Numbered from the stretch's first letter, positions 7,471-16,820 are shown. The stretch: DNA of 64,000 nt from Pseudothioclava arenosa (GCF_002358085.1 NZ_NTJD01000010.1:36956-100955); one strand, 5' to 3'. The notes: generated from the letters alone by a model not told the origin. Program-made: numbers and translations.

Positions 7471-7938
7471 TCAGCCGTTCGAGGCGGCGAGGAGCGCGCG
7501 CAATTGCGCCTCGTCGGCTTCCTTGCCCCAGCCGAGGATCGAGCGGAAGGCATGGCCCTTTTCCTCACCGGACACGATGTAATGCCCCGACATTTTGGAG
7601 CGCCGCTCTCCGATGTCGATTGCGACGTCGAAGCCGTTCGCGCAGGTCATCGTGCTGAGGCCTTCCTTGGTATAGGCCCCCTCGCAGGTGCCCCAGTTCG
7701 GCCCGGTCAGCGTATAGCGCGCGGTGCCATTGGCATGCCCCAGAAGCGGCCCTTTCAGCACCTCTTCCTCCAGCCCGTCGACCTGCACGATCATCACGGC
7801 GGGGAACTCGATCTCGAACATGCTCTGGCCCTTGCCGCCCCATTTGCCGTCATTGGCTTCGGCGGCGATGATGACGGGCACCTCGCAACCCGCGAGCAAG
7901 AGGCAAAGAGCGGCGGCGGAAATGGATTTTTTGAACAT
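7471..7938 (-). CDS. Predicted lipoprotein of unknown function
   Basis: This 155-aa protein has a lipoprotein signal (MFKKSISAAALCLLLAGCE) with lipobox LLAGC, so it should be lipidated at Cys18. The mature part contains KWGGKGQSMFEIEF, RYTLTGPNWGTCEGAYTKEGLSTMTC and KMSGHYIVSGEEKGHAFRSILGWG. Two further cysteines could form a disulphide in the periplasm. No family function is recognised. The start follows AAAGGAG, and the frame continues open upstream into alaX, but the signal peptide and ribosome site fix the start at 7938. It lies 62 bases downstream of alaX. Confidence 0.8.
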   Translation of the reverse strand: MFKKSISAAALCLLLAGCEVPVIIAAEANDGKWGGKGQSMFEIEFPAVMIVQVDGLEEEVLKGPLLGHANGTARYTLTGPNWGTCEGAYTKEGLSTMTCANGFDVAIDIGERRSKMSGHYIVSGEEKGHAFRSILGWGKEADEAQLRALLAASNG

Positions 7939-8000
7939 CGGAACTCCTTTGCGCAGAGACTGCGCGGCGGAGGCGGTCCGGTCAAGGAAAAGGCGGGCGC

Positions 8001-8726
8001 CTAGTCCAGATGCAGGTAGACCCGGCGGTTCTGGCGGCCTTTCTTTTCGATCTTGCCGAGGCGGAGCGCGCCGATCTCGCCGGTCGAGGCGACATGGGTG
8101 CCGCCGCAGGGCTGCAGATCGACCTGGGTTGCGCCCTGCCCGATCCGGATCAGGCGCACGCGGCCCTGCCCCTTGGGCGGCGCCACCGACATGGTTTTGA
8201 CCAGCCCCGGATTGGCGTCGAGCTCGGCATCGGAAATCCAGTCCTCGGTCACCGGCAGATCGGCGGCGACCAGTTCCTCGAGCTGCGCCTGCAGGGCGGC
8301 GATGTCTTCGGGCGGGGTCTCCATGTCGAAATCGAGCCGCCCCTTCTCGGCGCCGATCTGGCCGCCGGTGACCGGCAGCGGGATCACCACCGACAGAAGA
8401 TGGAGCGCGGTGTGGACGCGCATGTGACGGTGGCGGCGTTCCCAGTCGAGATGCTGGGTCACGGGTGTGCCGGGCGGCGGCAGAGGTGTCGGCTCGGCCG
8501 GCACGAGGATCACCGTGCCCGGCGCGCCCTCGGGGGCCTTGATCGCGGTGGCGATCTCGATCGCGCCCCCGTCCCAGACCAGGCGGCCCGCATCGCCGGG
8601 CTGGCCGCCACCGGTCGGATAAAAGATCGTGTCCGCACAGATGATGCCGCCCTCGGGCGTGATCGCCCGCACCACCGTGTCGAAGTCGCGCGCATAGGGG
8701 GCGGCGCGATAGTGCGGCTCGGTCAT
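8001..8726 (-). CDS. AlaX-type alanyl-tRNA editing protein
   Basis: This 241-aa stand-alone editing protein resembles the second half of alanyl-tRNA synthetase and would hydrolyse Ser- or Gly-tRNA(Ala) in the cytosol. It has the AlaX N-terminal part (IICADTIFYPTGGGQPGD), the zinc-binding HTALH motif (about residue 115) and the C-terminal CGGTH motif (about residue 205, in VDLQPCGGTHVASTGEIG). All expected zinc ligands (two His, then Cys and His) are present, and the length fits AlaX-M/L forms. Its ATG overlaps the TAA of the upstream channel gene by one base (TAATG), so translation is probably coupled. It is the last gene of the trgA-trgB-cysK-channel run. Confidence 0.9.
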   Translation of the reverse strand: MTEPHYRAAPYARDFDTVVRAITPEGGIICADTIFYPTGGGQPGDAGRLVWDGGAIEIATAIKAPEGAPGTVILVPAEPTPLPPPGTPVTQHLDWERRHRHMRVHTALHLLSVVIPLPVTGGQIGAEKGRLDFDMETPPEDIAALQAQLEELVAADLPVTEDWISDAELDANPGLVKTMSVAPPKGQGRVRLIRIGQGATQVDLQPCGGTHVASTGEIGALRLGKIEKKGRQNRRVYLHLD

Positions 8727-11233
8727 TAATCGTCGCCCTCTTCGCTGCCGTCATTATCCGAGAGCCGCACCGGGGCGGCAGGCTCGACGGCCTCGGACAT
8801 CGGCGCCTCGGTGGCGGCCTCAGGTTCGTCGGCGTCAACCGGCTTGGCAGGGGCGGGCTTGTGGCCCGGCACCAGCGCCTCGGGGTTGCGGATCCAGATG
8901 TCGCGCTGCGCGAAGGGAATCTCGATGCCCTCGGCGGCGAAGCGCTCGGCGATCTGGTGGTTGATCTCGGTCTGAACAGGAACCCGGAAATTCACATCCG
9001 ACAGGATCACCCGCATCTCGAAATCGAGGCTGTCGGCGCCAAACCCCACGAACAGCACCTGCGGCGCGGGGTTCATCATCACGGTGGGCTGGTTCTCGGC
9101 GATCTCGCGCAGGATCTCGGCGACGCGGCGGGTGTCGGAGCCATAGGCCACCCCCACCGGCAGCACCAGCCGCCCCATCACATTGCCGCGCGTCAGGTTC
9201 GTCACCTGCCCCGCGATCAGGTCGCCGTTAGGCACGATCAGGTCATAGCGGTCGAGGGTCTCGATCCGGGTCGAGCGCACCGAGATCGCGCGCACCGTGC
9301 CCATCTGGCCGTTGACCTCGATCAGGTCGCCTTCGGAAATCGGGCGCTCGATCAGCAGGATGATCCCCGAAACGAAGTTCTGCACGATGGTCTGCAGGCC
9401 GAAACCGATACCCACTGACAGCGCACCGGCGACGATCGCGAGCGAGCTGAGGTCGATCCCGGCGGTGGAAATCGCGATCAGCGCCGAGAGGAAGATGCCG
9501 ATATAACCGACCCCCGACAGGATCGCGTTCTGGCCGCCCTTGTCGATCCGCGTCTTGGGCAGCACGCTCGAACGCAGGCCGCCTTGCACCAGCCGCGTCA
9601 GCATGAAGCCGAGCACGAAAACAACCGCGAAGGTCATGAAGATGCCGGGCGAGATCTGAACCCCGCCGATCGCGAAGCCGGACTGGAAATGGGTCCAGAG
9701 TTCGCGGAGGTCTTCGACGCGTGCGCCCCAGATCAGCGCCAGCACCGGCAGCGCCCCAAGGCTGAGCAGCATCAGCGCCACCACCGGCACCAGCGCGTCG
9801 GGCTCAGCCGCATCGCGGCGCAGCACCAGCGCGTAAAGCTCGATGATCAGACGGTGGAGAACGGAAATCAGCGCGAAGACGCCAAGCGTCAGGATCGCCG
9901 GCCACATCATCGCATTCGCCGCCGAGACATAGCCGATCACCCCGAGCGTCGGCGAGACGACCGCGATCACGATCGCGGCGGTGCCGATCAGGTGCAAAAG
10001 CTTGTCGCGGAAGGCCGCTTCTTCGTCACCCTCACGGTTCGCGGCGTGATAATGGCGCAGCAATTGGCCAACCCGGAACAGGAGCATCCCGGCGAAGATC
10101 AGCAACGGCGCGGCCAGCACCGACAGCGCGGTATCGGCGCGCAGGGCCACCTCTTGCGCCTTTTCGGCGGCAATCGTGCCCGAGCCGCCGAGGTAATCCT
10201 GCGCACGCGGCGCGATCCAGACCGTCAGCAACTGCTGCAAGCCCATCGCAAGCCCCAGCATCAGCACGTGGAACCGGGCCTCGGCGCGGCGCTCGTCCGA
10301 CAGGGTCATCGCGCTGCGATCTTCGGCCTGCGGCGCGAAAATCTTGCGCCCCAGCCAATTGGCGAACAGAACCGTCAGCAAAACGACCGGCGCATATCTG
10401 AAAAGCTGCATCAGGATCGGGCCGAACAGCGCCGTTTTAGCGGCCGCCTCGGCCAGCATCACCGCGCCCAGAACCGGCAAGATCACCTGCCCCAGAGACA
10501 CCAGCGCCGAGGCCAGTTCGCGCCCGCGCATCTGCGTCTTGGTCAGCAGCCAGCGCGAGATCCGGCCCATCCAGTAGCTGCCACGCGCCAGCAACAGCCC
10601 CGCCATCAGCACCAGCGTGACGATCAGCGGCGCGTTGTTGCGCAGCGTTTCCCAGTTGAACGGGCGGCTGAAACGCCAGACCGTTTCGTCGTAAATCCAC
10701 GCGCCCATCCAGCGGAACATCGACACGGCGGCGGGCCAGTTGACCGGGTTCGCCGCCGAGGGCGAGAGTCGCAACAGCTTGTCGGCCTGACGGTCGCGCA
10801 CCTCGCGGTCGATGTTGCGAATGACGCCATCGGCATGGCTCGCGGCTTCGGTTGCCGCGATGCCGGGCGCCTGCAGCTTGGCCAGCGTGTCATTCAGCTC
10901 GGCGCGGCGCTTCGCGATCGCCTCATCCTCGGTCGCGCCTTCGGCGGGTGCCGGACCAAGCGCGGTGATCTGGTTCTTCACCGTCTCGATCTGATCGGCG
11001 TTGAGGCTTTGCGCCTCTTCGAACTGGTTGCGCCATTTCACCACCTGCGAGCGCAGCTGCGAGAGCGCCTCGTCGGTAATCAGCGTGCTTTCTTCCTGCG
11101 CCTGTTCGAGCACCACCGTGCTGTGCTCGGCCAGCTTCTCCCAGGCCGCATAGTCGGGCGCCGTCGCCTGGGCAAAGGCGATGACCGGCAGGGCCAGGGC
11201 CAGGACGAGTGCGAGGAAGACGCGCCGCATCAT
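8726..11233 (-). CDS. Large MscS-family mechanosensitive channel with DUF3772 domain
   Basis: This 835-aa membrane protein starts with a signal peptide (MMRRVFLALVLALALPVIAFAQA). A periplasmic helical DUF3772-like domain follows (about residues 25-170, EKLAEHSTVVLEQAQ). About ten membrane segments come next (170-570). The MscS core occupies about 590-800, with LAIVAGALSVGIGFGLQTIVQNFVSGIILLIERPI lining the pore and GDLIEVNGQMGTVRAISVRSTRIETLD as the beta-domain. The acidic C-terminal tail is disordered. It should release solutes on osmotic downshock. The first ATG overlaps the cysK stop by 4 bases (ATGA), so the start at 11233 is preferred over the longer upstream frame inside cysK. Its stop overlaps the alaX start. 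Confidence 0.9.
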   Translation of the reverse strand: MMRRVFLALVLALALPVIAFAQATAPDYAAWEKLAEHSTVVLEQAQEESTLITDEALSQLRSQVVKWRNQFEEAQSLNADQIETVKNQITALGPAPAEGATEDEAIAKRRAELNDTLAKLQAPGIAATEAASHADGVIRNIDREVRDRQADKLLRLSPSAANPVNWPAAVSMFRWMGAWIYDETVWRFSRPFNWETLRNNAPLIVTLVLMAGLLLARGSYWMGRISRWLLTKTQMRGRELASALVSLGQVILPVLGAVMLAEAAAKTALFGPILMQLFRYAPVVLLTVLFANWLGRKIFAPQAEDRSAMTLSDERRAEARFHVLMLGLAMGLQQLLTVWIAPRAQDYLGGSGTIAAEKAQEVALRADTALSVLAAPLLIFAGMLLFRVGQLLRHYHAANREGDEEAAFRDKLLHLIGTAAIVIAVVSPTLGVIGYVSAANAMMWPAILTLGVFALISVLHRLIIELYALVLRRDAAEPDALVPVVALMLLSLGALPVLALIWGARVEDLRELWTHFQSGFAIGGVQISPGIFMTFAVVFVLGFMLTRLVQGGLRSSVLPKTRIDKGGQNAILSGVGYIGIFLSALIAISTAGIDLSSLAIVAGALSVGIGFGLQTIVQNFVSGIILLIERPISEGDLIEVNGQMGTVRAISVRSTRIETLDRYDLIVPNGDLIAGQVTNLTRGNVMGRLVLPVGVAYGSDTRRVAEILREIAENQPTVMMNPAPQVLFVGFGADSLDFEMRVILSDVNFRVPVQTEINHQIAERFAAEGIEIPFAQRDIWIRNPEALVPGHKPAPAKPVDADEPEAATEAPMSEAVEPAAPVRLSDNDGSEEGDD

Positions 11234-12264
11234 GCCTCGAACACCTCCGGCAGCTTGCGCCCCGCGCCGTCCAGCCAGCCCGGCACCGGCAGCCCCTTGA
11301 AGCGCAGGAACTCGGGATTGAACAGTTTGGACTGATAGCGCGTGCCGTAATCGCAGAGCACCGTGACGATGGTGTGGTCCGGGCCCATCTCGCGCGCCAT
11401 GCGGATCGCGCCCGCCACGTTCACGCCCGACGAACCGCCAAGGCACAGACCTTCCTCGGCCAGCAGGTCGAAGACCACCGGCAGCGCCTCGCTGTCGGGG
11501 ATGCGATAGGCCATGTCGGGGGTAAAGCCTTCAAGGTTGGCGGTGATCCGCCCCTGCCCGATGCCCTCGGTGATCGAGGAGCCCTCGGATTTCAGCTCGC
11601 CGCTGGTGTAATAGCTGTAAAGCGCCGCGCCCTCGGGGTCGGCCAGCGCGATCTTGACGCCCTTGGGCTGCAGCCCCATGCCGACGCCCGCGAGCGTCCC
11701 GCCAGAGCCCACCGCACAGACAAACCCGTCGACCTTGCCGCCGGTCTGCTCCCAGATCTCGGGGGCGGTGGTCTCGATATGGGCCTGACGGTTGGCCACG
11801 TTGTCGAACTGGTTCGCCCAGATCGCGCCATTGGGTTCGCTGCGCGCAAGCTCGGCCGCCAGACGGCCCGAATAGCGCACATAATTGTTGGGGTTCTTGT
11901 AGGGTGCGGCCGGAACCTCGACCAGCTCGGCCCCGGCAAGGCGCAGCATGTCCTTCTTTTCCTGGCTCTGCGTCTCGGGGATGACGATCACGGTGCGGAA
12001 GCCCATCGAGGCCCCCACCAGCGCCAGCCCGATACCGGTATTGCCCGCCGTGCCCTCGACGATCGTGCCGCCCGGCTTCAGATCGCCACGCGCGATCGCA
12101 TCGCGGATGATGAACAGCGCCGCGCGGTCCTTCACGGACTGGCCCGGGTTCAGAAACTCCGCTTTGCCGAGGATCGTGCAGCCGGTCTCTTCCGAAGCCT
12201 TGCGCAGTTTGATCAGCGGCGTGTTCCCGACGGCCTGCGCCAGATCCTGACAGATGCGCATCAT
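11230..12264 (-). CDS. cysK: Cysteine synthase A of the trg locus
   Basis: This 344-aa PLP enzyme makes cysteine from O-acetylserine and sulfide. The PLP lysine lies in NPGQSVKDRAA (about residues 37-47), the substrate loop is EGTAGNTGIG (about 69-78), the phosphate-binding glycine loop is GSGGTLAG (about 182-189), and a serine contacts the pyridine nitrogen in GGSSGVN (about 285). It sits downstream of trgA and trgB. In Rhodobacter sphaeroides the trgAB-cysK locus gives high tellurite resistance, and the same arrangement is seen here. It overlaps the channel gene by 4 bases. A 92-base gap separates it from trgB. Confidence 0.92.
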   Translation of the reverse strand: MMRICQDLAQAVGNTPLIKLRKASEETGCTILGKAEFLNPGQSVKDRAALFIIRDAIARGDLKPGGTIVEGTAGNTGIGLALVGASMGFRTVIVIPETQSQEKKDMLRLAGAELVEVPAAPYKNPNNYVRYSGRLAAELARSEPNGAIWANQFDNVANRQAHIETTAPEIWEQTGGKVDGFVCAVGSGGTLAGVGMGLQPKGVKIALADPEGAALYSYYTSGELKSEGSSITEGIGQGRITANLEGFTPDMAYRIPDSEALPVVFDLLAEEGLCLGGSSGVNVAGAIRMAREMGPDHTIVTVLCDYGTRYQSKLFNPEFLRFKGLPVPGWLDGAGRKLPEVFEA

Positions 12265-12356
12265 GTCCCTCCTGAAGGCGGTGATTTTTTCCCTTGCTCC
12301 CAGACTTAGGGCGGCAGGCGGCGGGCCTCAAGCCAAATCACCGGATTTTCGGCGCC

Positions 12357-13487
12357 TTAGGCCCCGGCGGCGGCGCGCAGCTCGGGGCGCAGCCGCGCCA
12401 GCCACAGCGTCAACAGCACCGCCGGCCCGTTCAGCAACTCGCCCGACGCCAGAAGCCCTTCGAGCTGGGCGAAGGAGACCAGATGCGGGCGGATATCCTC
12501 GCCCTCGTCGATCATCCCGCCGGGGCTGCCAACGCCATCAGAAAGCTCCGTCAAAGCAATGAAATTATAGATGAATTCCGATTTCGCACCGGGCGTCGGG
12601 TAATAGTTTGGCGCGACGATCAGGCGCCCGACCGACAGCCCCGCCTCTTCCACCGCCTCGCGGCGCACGGCCTCTTCGGGGGTCTCGAACGGATCGACCC
12701 GCCCCGCGATCGGCTCCAGCATCCAGGGGTTGCGATCGCCCCGCGCCATCGGGCCAGGCCGGAACTGTTCGATCAACAAGACGCGATCACGCACCGGATC
12801 ATAGGGCAGCACGCAGGCGGCGTCGCCCGAGACAAAGACCGCGCGGTCGAGCGGCGCGGTCTCGCCACCGGAAAAGGTGCGGTGGCGTAGGCGGTAATCC
12901 TCGACCGCGAAGAAATGCGCATAGCCAACGGTTTCGGCCTCGATCACGATGTCTTCGGGCTGGGCCTGACGGCGCAGCTCGGCGGGGGTCGGCATGGCTT
13001 CGGCCCGAAGCCGCGAGGCAGCCCGCACCAGCATCTGCGGGTAGCGCGCCAGCGCGCGATCGGCAGGCACCGATCCGAAACCGCGCATGAATTCCTGCGC
13101 CGCCGCCACCGCGATCGCGCCCCAGCGCGCCTGCCAATGCGCGAACTCCCACGACGCGCCCTGCTGCCAGCGGCCCGGCGCCGGGCGATAGAGCCAGACA
13201 TCGGTCGGCTGGCCATTGCTCAGCACCTGCGCCCGGTCACGCTGAAACCCGGCTTCGTAATAATCGAGGCGCGCACGCTCTTTCGCGGACAGCGCGACCA
13301 TCACCCCTTCCAGCCCGTCAGGCCCCGGCACCGGGATCGGAAAGGCCAGCTCCCGCGTGCCGTCACGCGCCTCGACCAGACACGTGCGCGGCAGCACCGC
13401 GCGTTGCGGCGCAAGCTTGCGCCCGACCACGGCAGACAGCAGGGCCTCGTGGCGCAAGGTGCCATAGAAAAAGAAAAATTCGCTCAA
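12357..13487 (-). CDS. trgB: TrgB: gamma-glutamylcyclotransferase-like/NUDIX fusion
   Basis: This 376-aa two-domain protein begins with a gamma-glutamylcyclotransferase-like domain (residues 1-about 140; FFFYGTLRHEALL, EGVMVALS, LDYYEAGF). It ends with an ADP-ribose pyrophosphatase-type NUDIX domain (about 180-360). The NUDIX box is APIAGRVDPFETPEEAVRREAVEEAG with the REAVEEAG core, and LLIEQFRPGP precedes it. The family should hydrolyse ADP-ribose or related nucleoside diphosphates. TrgB is part of the R. sphaeroides tellurite-resistance locus. It lies between trgA (35 bases upstream) and cysK, the canonical order. The chemical link between the two domains and tellurite is not established. 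Confidence 0.9.
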   Translation of the reverse strand: MSEFFFFYGTLRHEALLSAVVGRKLAPQRAVLPRTCLVEARDGTRELAFPIPVPGPDGLEGVMVALSAKERARLDYYEAGFQRDRAQVLSNGQPTDVWLYRPAPGRWQQGASWEFAHWQARWGAIAVAAAQEFMRGFGSVPADRALARYPQMLVRAASRLRAEAMPTPAELRRQAQPEDIVIEAETVGYAHFFAVEDYRLRHRTFSGGETAPLDRAVFVSGDAACVLPYDPVRDRVLLIEQFRPGPMARGDRNPWMLEPIAGRVDPFETPEEAVRREAVEEAGLSVGRLIVAPNYYPTPGAKSEFIYNFIALTELSDGVGSPGGMIDEGEDIRPHLVSFAQLEGLLASGELLNGPAVLLTLWLARLRPELRAAAGA

Positions 13488-13522
13488 GGTGCCAGCTCCT
13501 CACGCGGGGGCCGGCCCTGTTC

Positions 13523-14002
13523 TCAGCGCAGCTTGCGATGCCCCCACAGCGCGACCATACCGGAAAGCGCGCCGCCGACAAGCAGGCTGCCGAGAACCAT
13601 CGGATGCGCCGCCATGATCGCGAATTGCAGGCCCTGGTTGAGGATATCGACCACCGCCTCGGTGACCGAGTCATAACGGTTGCGCATCGCCTGGCGCAGC
13701 ATCTGCACCAGCCCGAGATAGATCATCGCCCAGATCAGCACGAAGCTCGCCGCCTTGAGCCCGGTCAGAACCGCCTCGCGCATCGTCTTGCCCGGGAAGC
13801 GCCCGATCACGCGCCAACCGATCAGCAACCCGAAGCTTGCAGCGACGACCGGCAGGATCGCCGCCCCCTTCATCGCCTGCGGCAGCAAAGGCACGATCGC
13901 CGCGCCAGCCAGATACCCGGTGGCAGCAAGTCCGGCGCCTCCGAAGAGGCGACCCATGGTCGGCATCCCATGCGATGCCTTGCGCAGAACAACCCGTTGC
14001 AT
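13523..14002 (-). CDS. trgA: TrgA family membrane protein, tellurite resistance
   Basis: This 159-aa protein has four hydrophobic segments: GAGLAATGYLAGAAIVPLL, AAILPVVAASFGLLIGW, AASFVLIWAMIYLGLVQML and MVLGSLLVGGALSGMVALW. The second and third are separated by a charged loop (GRFPGKTMREAVLTGLK) typical of TrgA. It starts the trgA-trgB-cysK set. The ATG at 14002 follows AGGGAA; a second possible start is MPTMGRL, 12 residues in, which looks like the usual family N-terminus. The biochemical role is unknown; tellurite resistance is known for the R. sphaeroides homologue. Confidence 0.85.
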   Translation of the reverse strand: MQRVVLRKASHGMPTMGRLFGGAGLAATGYLAGAAIVPLLPQAMKGAAILPVVAASFGLLIGWRVIGRFPGKTMREAVLTGLKAASFVLIWAMIYLGLVQMLRQAMRNRYDSVTEAVVDILNQGLQFAIMAAHPMVLGSLLVGGALSGMVALWGHRKLR

Positions 14003-14087
14003 GACGGTTCCCTAAAATCTTACTAGAACTTTCCCTGAACGAGAAAAATACAGGGGAAATGTGGCTGAAATATGGTCTTCCCTGAGG

Positions 14088-15509
14088 TCAGCCTCCGGCC
14101 CGGCGCAGGGTTTCATAGGCCGCGAGCGCCCGCGTCCGGCCCTCGGCCAGATCGACAAGGGGGCGCGGCGGAGGCGCCCCGGGCGACAGGCCCCAGGATC
14201 GCGGCGCGGCCTCGAAAAAGGCAAGCGCCGTATCTGGCGGATGGCGTTGCCCCTCGGCGATCCAGGCGCGCAGATAGGCGCCCTCGGGGTCGAATTTTTT
14301 CGCCTGCGTCACCGGGTTGAAGATGCGGAAATAAGGTGCGGCATCCGGGCCGCAGCCCGCCACCCATTGCCACCCCATCGCGTTCGAGGCGCGGTCCCAA
14401 TCGGTCAGGCACTCGGCGAACCAGGCCTGACCCACGCGCCAGTCTGTCAGCAGGTGTTTCGTCAGGTAGGAGGCCGCGATCATCCGCGCGCGGTTGTGCA
14501 TCCGGCCGGTCACGAACATCTCGCGCATCGCGGCATCGACAAAGGGCTCGCCGGTCTGGCCGCGCCGCCAGCGCTCTACCACGGGGCTGTCACCGCGCCA
14601 GGGAAACCCCTCCCAGCCGGGGCGCCAGTTCGCGTGCTCCATCTGCGGGAAATGATAAAGCAGGTGCCAGGCGAAATCGCGCCAGGCCAGTTCGCGCAGG
14701 AAGTCCTCGGCGTCGGGGCGACCTTCGTCGCGCGCGCGCAGCCCCGCGTGCCAGATCTGGCGCGGGCTGATTTCACCGACCGAGAGCGGCTCCGAAAGGC
14801 CCGAAGTGGCCAGGCGCGCCGGGAAATCGCGGCCCGTGGCATAGCCCTCGATCGGCCCGTCGCAGAATTCGGCAAGCTGCGCGAGCGCGGTTTCCTCGCC
14901 GACCCGGGCATGGCGCGCGACCACCGCCGCGCCCCGGTTCATCGCGGCGCCCATCGCCCAATCCGCAAGATTTTCGCTGTCTGGCCAATGAATTGGTGCG
15001 CGCAGCTCTTGCGGGGCGGGCAGAGGCGGTGCGACGCCGATGCCACGCAGCGCCTTCCAGAACGGGGTGAAAACGCGGTAAGGACCGCCCTCTTGCGTGG
15101 CGATCTGCCAAGGCTCGTGCAGGAGCGATCCCGCAAAGCTTTCCGCGCCGACCCCGTCTGCGCGCAACGCGGCCTTAAGCGCCGCATCCGCCTCGCGCCC
15201 GGCCAGATGATAGCGCCGCGTCCAATAAACCGCCCCCGCCCCGGCCTCCGCGATCAGCGCGCGCAGCACCGCCTCGGGGGCACCACTGCGCAGGATCAGC
15301 CGCGCGCCTTGCGCCGCGAGCCGGGCGGAAAACGCCTCGATCGCCTGTCCCAGCCGCCATTTCGGCGCGGCCCCAAGCCCCTCCAGATCATCATCGCGGA
15401 TCAGCAGCGGAATGACCGGCGCGCCCGAACGCGCCGCCTCGAACAGCGCCGGGTGATCGTGCAGGCGCATCTCGCGCCGGATCAGCAAGATGATCGGTTT
15501 TTCAGCCAT
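14088..15509 (-). CDS. phrB: Deoxyribodipyrimidine photolyase / cryptochrome family
   Basis: This 473-aa flavoprotein would repair cyclobutane pyrimidine dimers with blue light. The N-terminal antenna-binding alpha/beta domain covers about residues 1-130 (ILLIRREMRLHDHPALFEAA, VIPLLIRDD). The FAD-binding helical domain covers about 200-470: ELAWRDFAWHLLYHFP, GEPFVDAAMREMFVTGRMHNRARMI, SYLTKHLLTDWRVGQAWF, LTDWDRASNAMGWQWVAGCGPDAAPYFRIFNP. The GRMHNR and WQWVAG.G.DA.PYFRIFNP motifs contact FAD and DNA. Class I versus single-strand specificity cannot be settled here. It lies 85 bases upstream of trgA on the same strand and may share transcription. Confidence 0.92.
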   Translation of the reverse strand: MAEKPIILLIRREMRLHDHPALFEAARSGAPVIPLLIRDDDLEGLGAAPKWRLGQAIEAFSARLAAQGARLILRSGAPEAVLRALIAEAGAGAVYWTRRYHLAGREADAALKAALRADGVGAESFAGSLLHEPWQIATQEGGPYRVFTPFWKALRGIGVAPPLPAPQELRAPIHWPDSENLADWAMGAAMNRGAAVVARHARVGEETALAQLAEFCDGPIEGYATGRDFPARLATSGLSEPLSVGEISPRQIWHAGLRARDEGRPDAEDFLRELAWRDFAWHLLYHFPQMEHANWRPGWEGFPWRGDSPVVERWRRGQTGEPFVDAAMREMFVTGRMHNRARMIAASYLTKHLLTDWRVGQAWFAECLTDWDRASNAMGWQWVAGCGPDAAPYFRIFNPVTQAKKFDPEGAYLRAWIAEGQRHPPDTALAFFEAAPRSWGLSPGAPPPRPLVDLAEGRTRALAAYETLRRAGG

Positions 15510-15686
15510 TCAGCTCTCCTGTTTCGGGATGAAGCTAGGCTTTCGCGCGGCGCCGTCCAGACCAAATGCCCAAAATGCGGGCACTGGCATCCCAAATACG
15601 CTCACGCGCACGTAAATCCCCCTTGTCTGTTGAAATTTGCCGCAATAGCGTCTTGGCAATGCAAGTCCACCCACAGGGAAAAAAAC

Positions 15687-16736
15687 ATGAAAAAACTTAC
15701 CTCGCTCATGGCCGGCACGGCCCTGCTTGCCGCCGCCCTGCCCGCCTCGGCGGCCGATCCCGAACTGCTGGTCTTCGACTGGGCCGGGTTCGAAGTGCCC
15801 GGGCTCTTTGCCGATTACACCGCGAAATACGGTGACGATCCGTCCTACACCTTCTACGGCGACGACGACGAAGCCTATCAGAAGCTCGCCTCGGGCTTCA
15901 AAGCCGACCTCGCGCACCCCTGCTCGCAGATGGTGTCGAAATACCGCGACGCCGGCCTGATCGAGCCCTGGGACGTCTCGCGCATTCCGGAATTCGCCAA
16001 TATCGACCCGAAATTCCTGAACTCGCCGATCTTCAAGGATGACGCGGGCGTCTGGTACATCCCGACCGACTGGGGCGCGACCGCCGTCGCCTACAACCCC
16101 GAGGAAGTCCCGGCCGAAGACGTCGCCTCGCTCGACGTGTTCCTGAACGCAAAATATCAGGGCCGCATCTCGCTGCCCGACAGCTCGGATGACGTCTGGG
16201 CGCTGGCCTATCTGGCCACCGGCGTGACCGACTGGACCACCATCACCGACGAGCAGTTCGACGCCGCCGCCGCCTGGCTGCGCGAAGCTCACAAGAACGT
16301 GCAAAGCTACTGGGCCGACCCCTCGGAACAGGCGCAGACCATGGCTTCGGGCGAAGTGCTGATCTCGTGGTCGTGGAACGACGGCGTCGCCTATCTGCAG
16401 GCCGACGGCTACCCGGTCGCCTTCCAGCGTGAAGCGGCGGAGGGTTCGTCCTCGTTCTTCTGCGGCTTCGTCAACATGAAGGACGGCCCCGGCAGCGAAG
16501 ACAAGGCCTATGACTTCATCAACTCCTGGCTGCGCCCCGATGCGGGCAAGGCGCTTCTGGACGAGATCGGCTATGGCCACACCAACGTGAAGGCGATGGA
16601 AGCGATCACCGCGGAAGAAAAGGAAACCGCGGGCATCCAGCCGATCGACGCGCCGATCCTCGCACAGACCCCGAACGACCCCGAACTGCGCGAGCGTCAG
16701 CTGGCCGAGTTCGAGAAGATCAAGGCCGGGTTCTGA
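15687..16736 (+). CDS. PotD-like ABC transporter substrate-binding protein, orphan
   Basis: This 349-aa periplasmic protein has a Sec signal MKKLTSLMAGTALLAAALPASAA cleaved after ASA. The mature protein resembles spermidine/putrescine-type binding proteins (LLVFDWAGFEVPGLFADY, YIPTDWGATAVAYNPEEV, WLRPDAGKALLDEIGYGHTN). No permease or ATPase gene is nearby, and a strong terminator follows, so it is monocistronic and must work with components encoded elsewhere. The start was set at the ATG preceding the signal peptide; the frame is open much further upstream, antisense to photolyase. Polyamine specificity is inferred only from family resemblance. Confidence 0.85.
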   Translation: MKKLTSLMAGTALLAAALPASAADPELLVFDWAGFEVPGLFADYTAKYGDDPSYTFYGDDDEAYQKLASGFKADLAHPCSQMVSKYRDAGLIEPWDVSRIPEFANIDPKFLNSPIFKDDAGVWYIPTDWGATAVAYNPEEVPAEDVASLDVFLNAKYQGRISLPDSSDDVWALAYLATGVTDWTTITDEQFDAAAAWLREAHKNVQSYWADPSEQAQTMASGEVLISWSWNDGVAYLQADGYPVAFQREAAEGSSSFFCGFVNMKDGPGSEDKAYDFINSWLRPDAGKALLDEIGYGHTNVKAMEAITAEEKETAGIQPIDAPILAQTPNDPELRERQLAEFEKIKAGF

Positions 16737-16762
16737 TCGGGCCCGAACCGACGTAACGACAA

Positions 16763-16797
16763 GAAGGGGCGCGGGTTTCGCGCCCCTTCGCTTTTTC
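16763..16797 (+). terminator. Intrinsic terminator after PotD-like gene
   Basis: GAAGGGGCGCG-GGTTT-CGCGCCCCTTC forms an 11-bp stem followed by GCTTTTTCC, 26 bases after the stop codon. Confidence 0.9.
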
Positions 16798-16820
16798 CGG
16801 GCGATAGGTTAGGCAATCGC

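Noticed and set aside
11234..11446. 71-residue N-terminal extension of the mechanosensitive channel frame
   Set aside because: It lies inside cysK and precedes a perfect signal peptide at 11233; the ATGA overlap with the cysK stop is the natural start.
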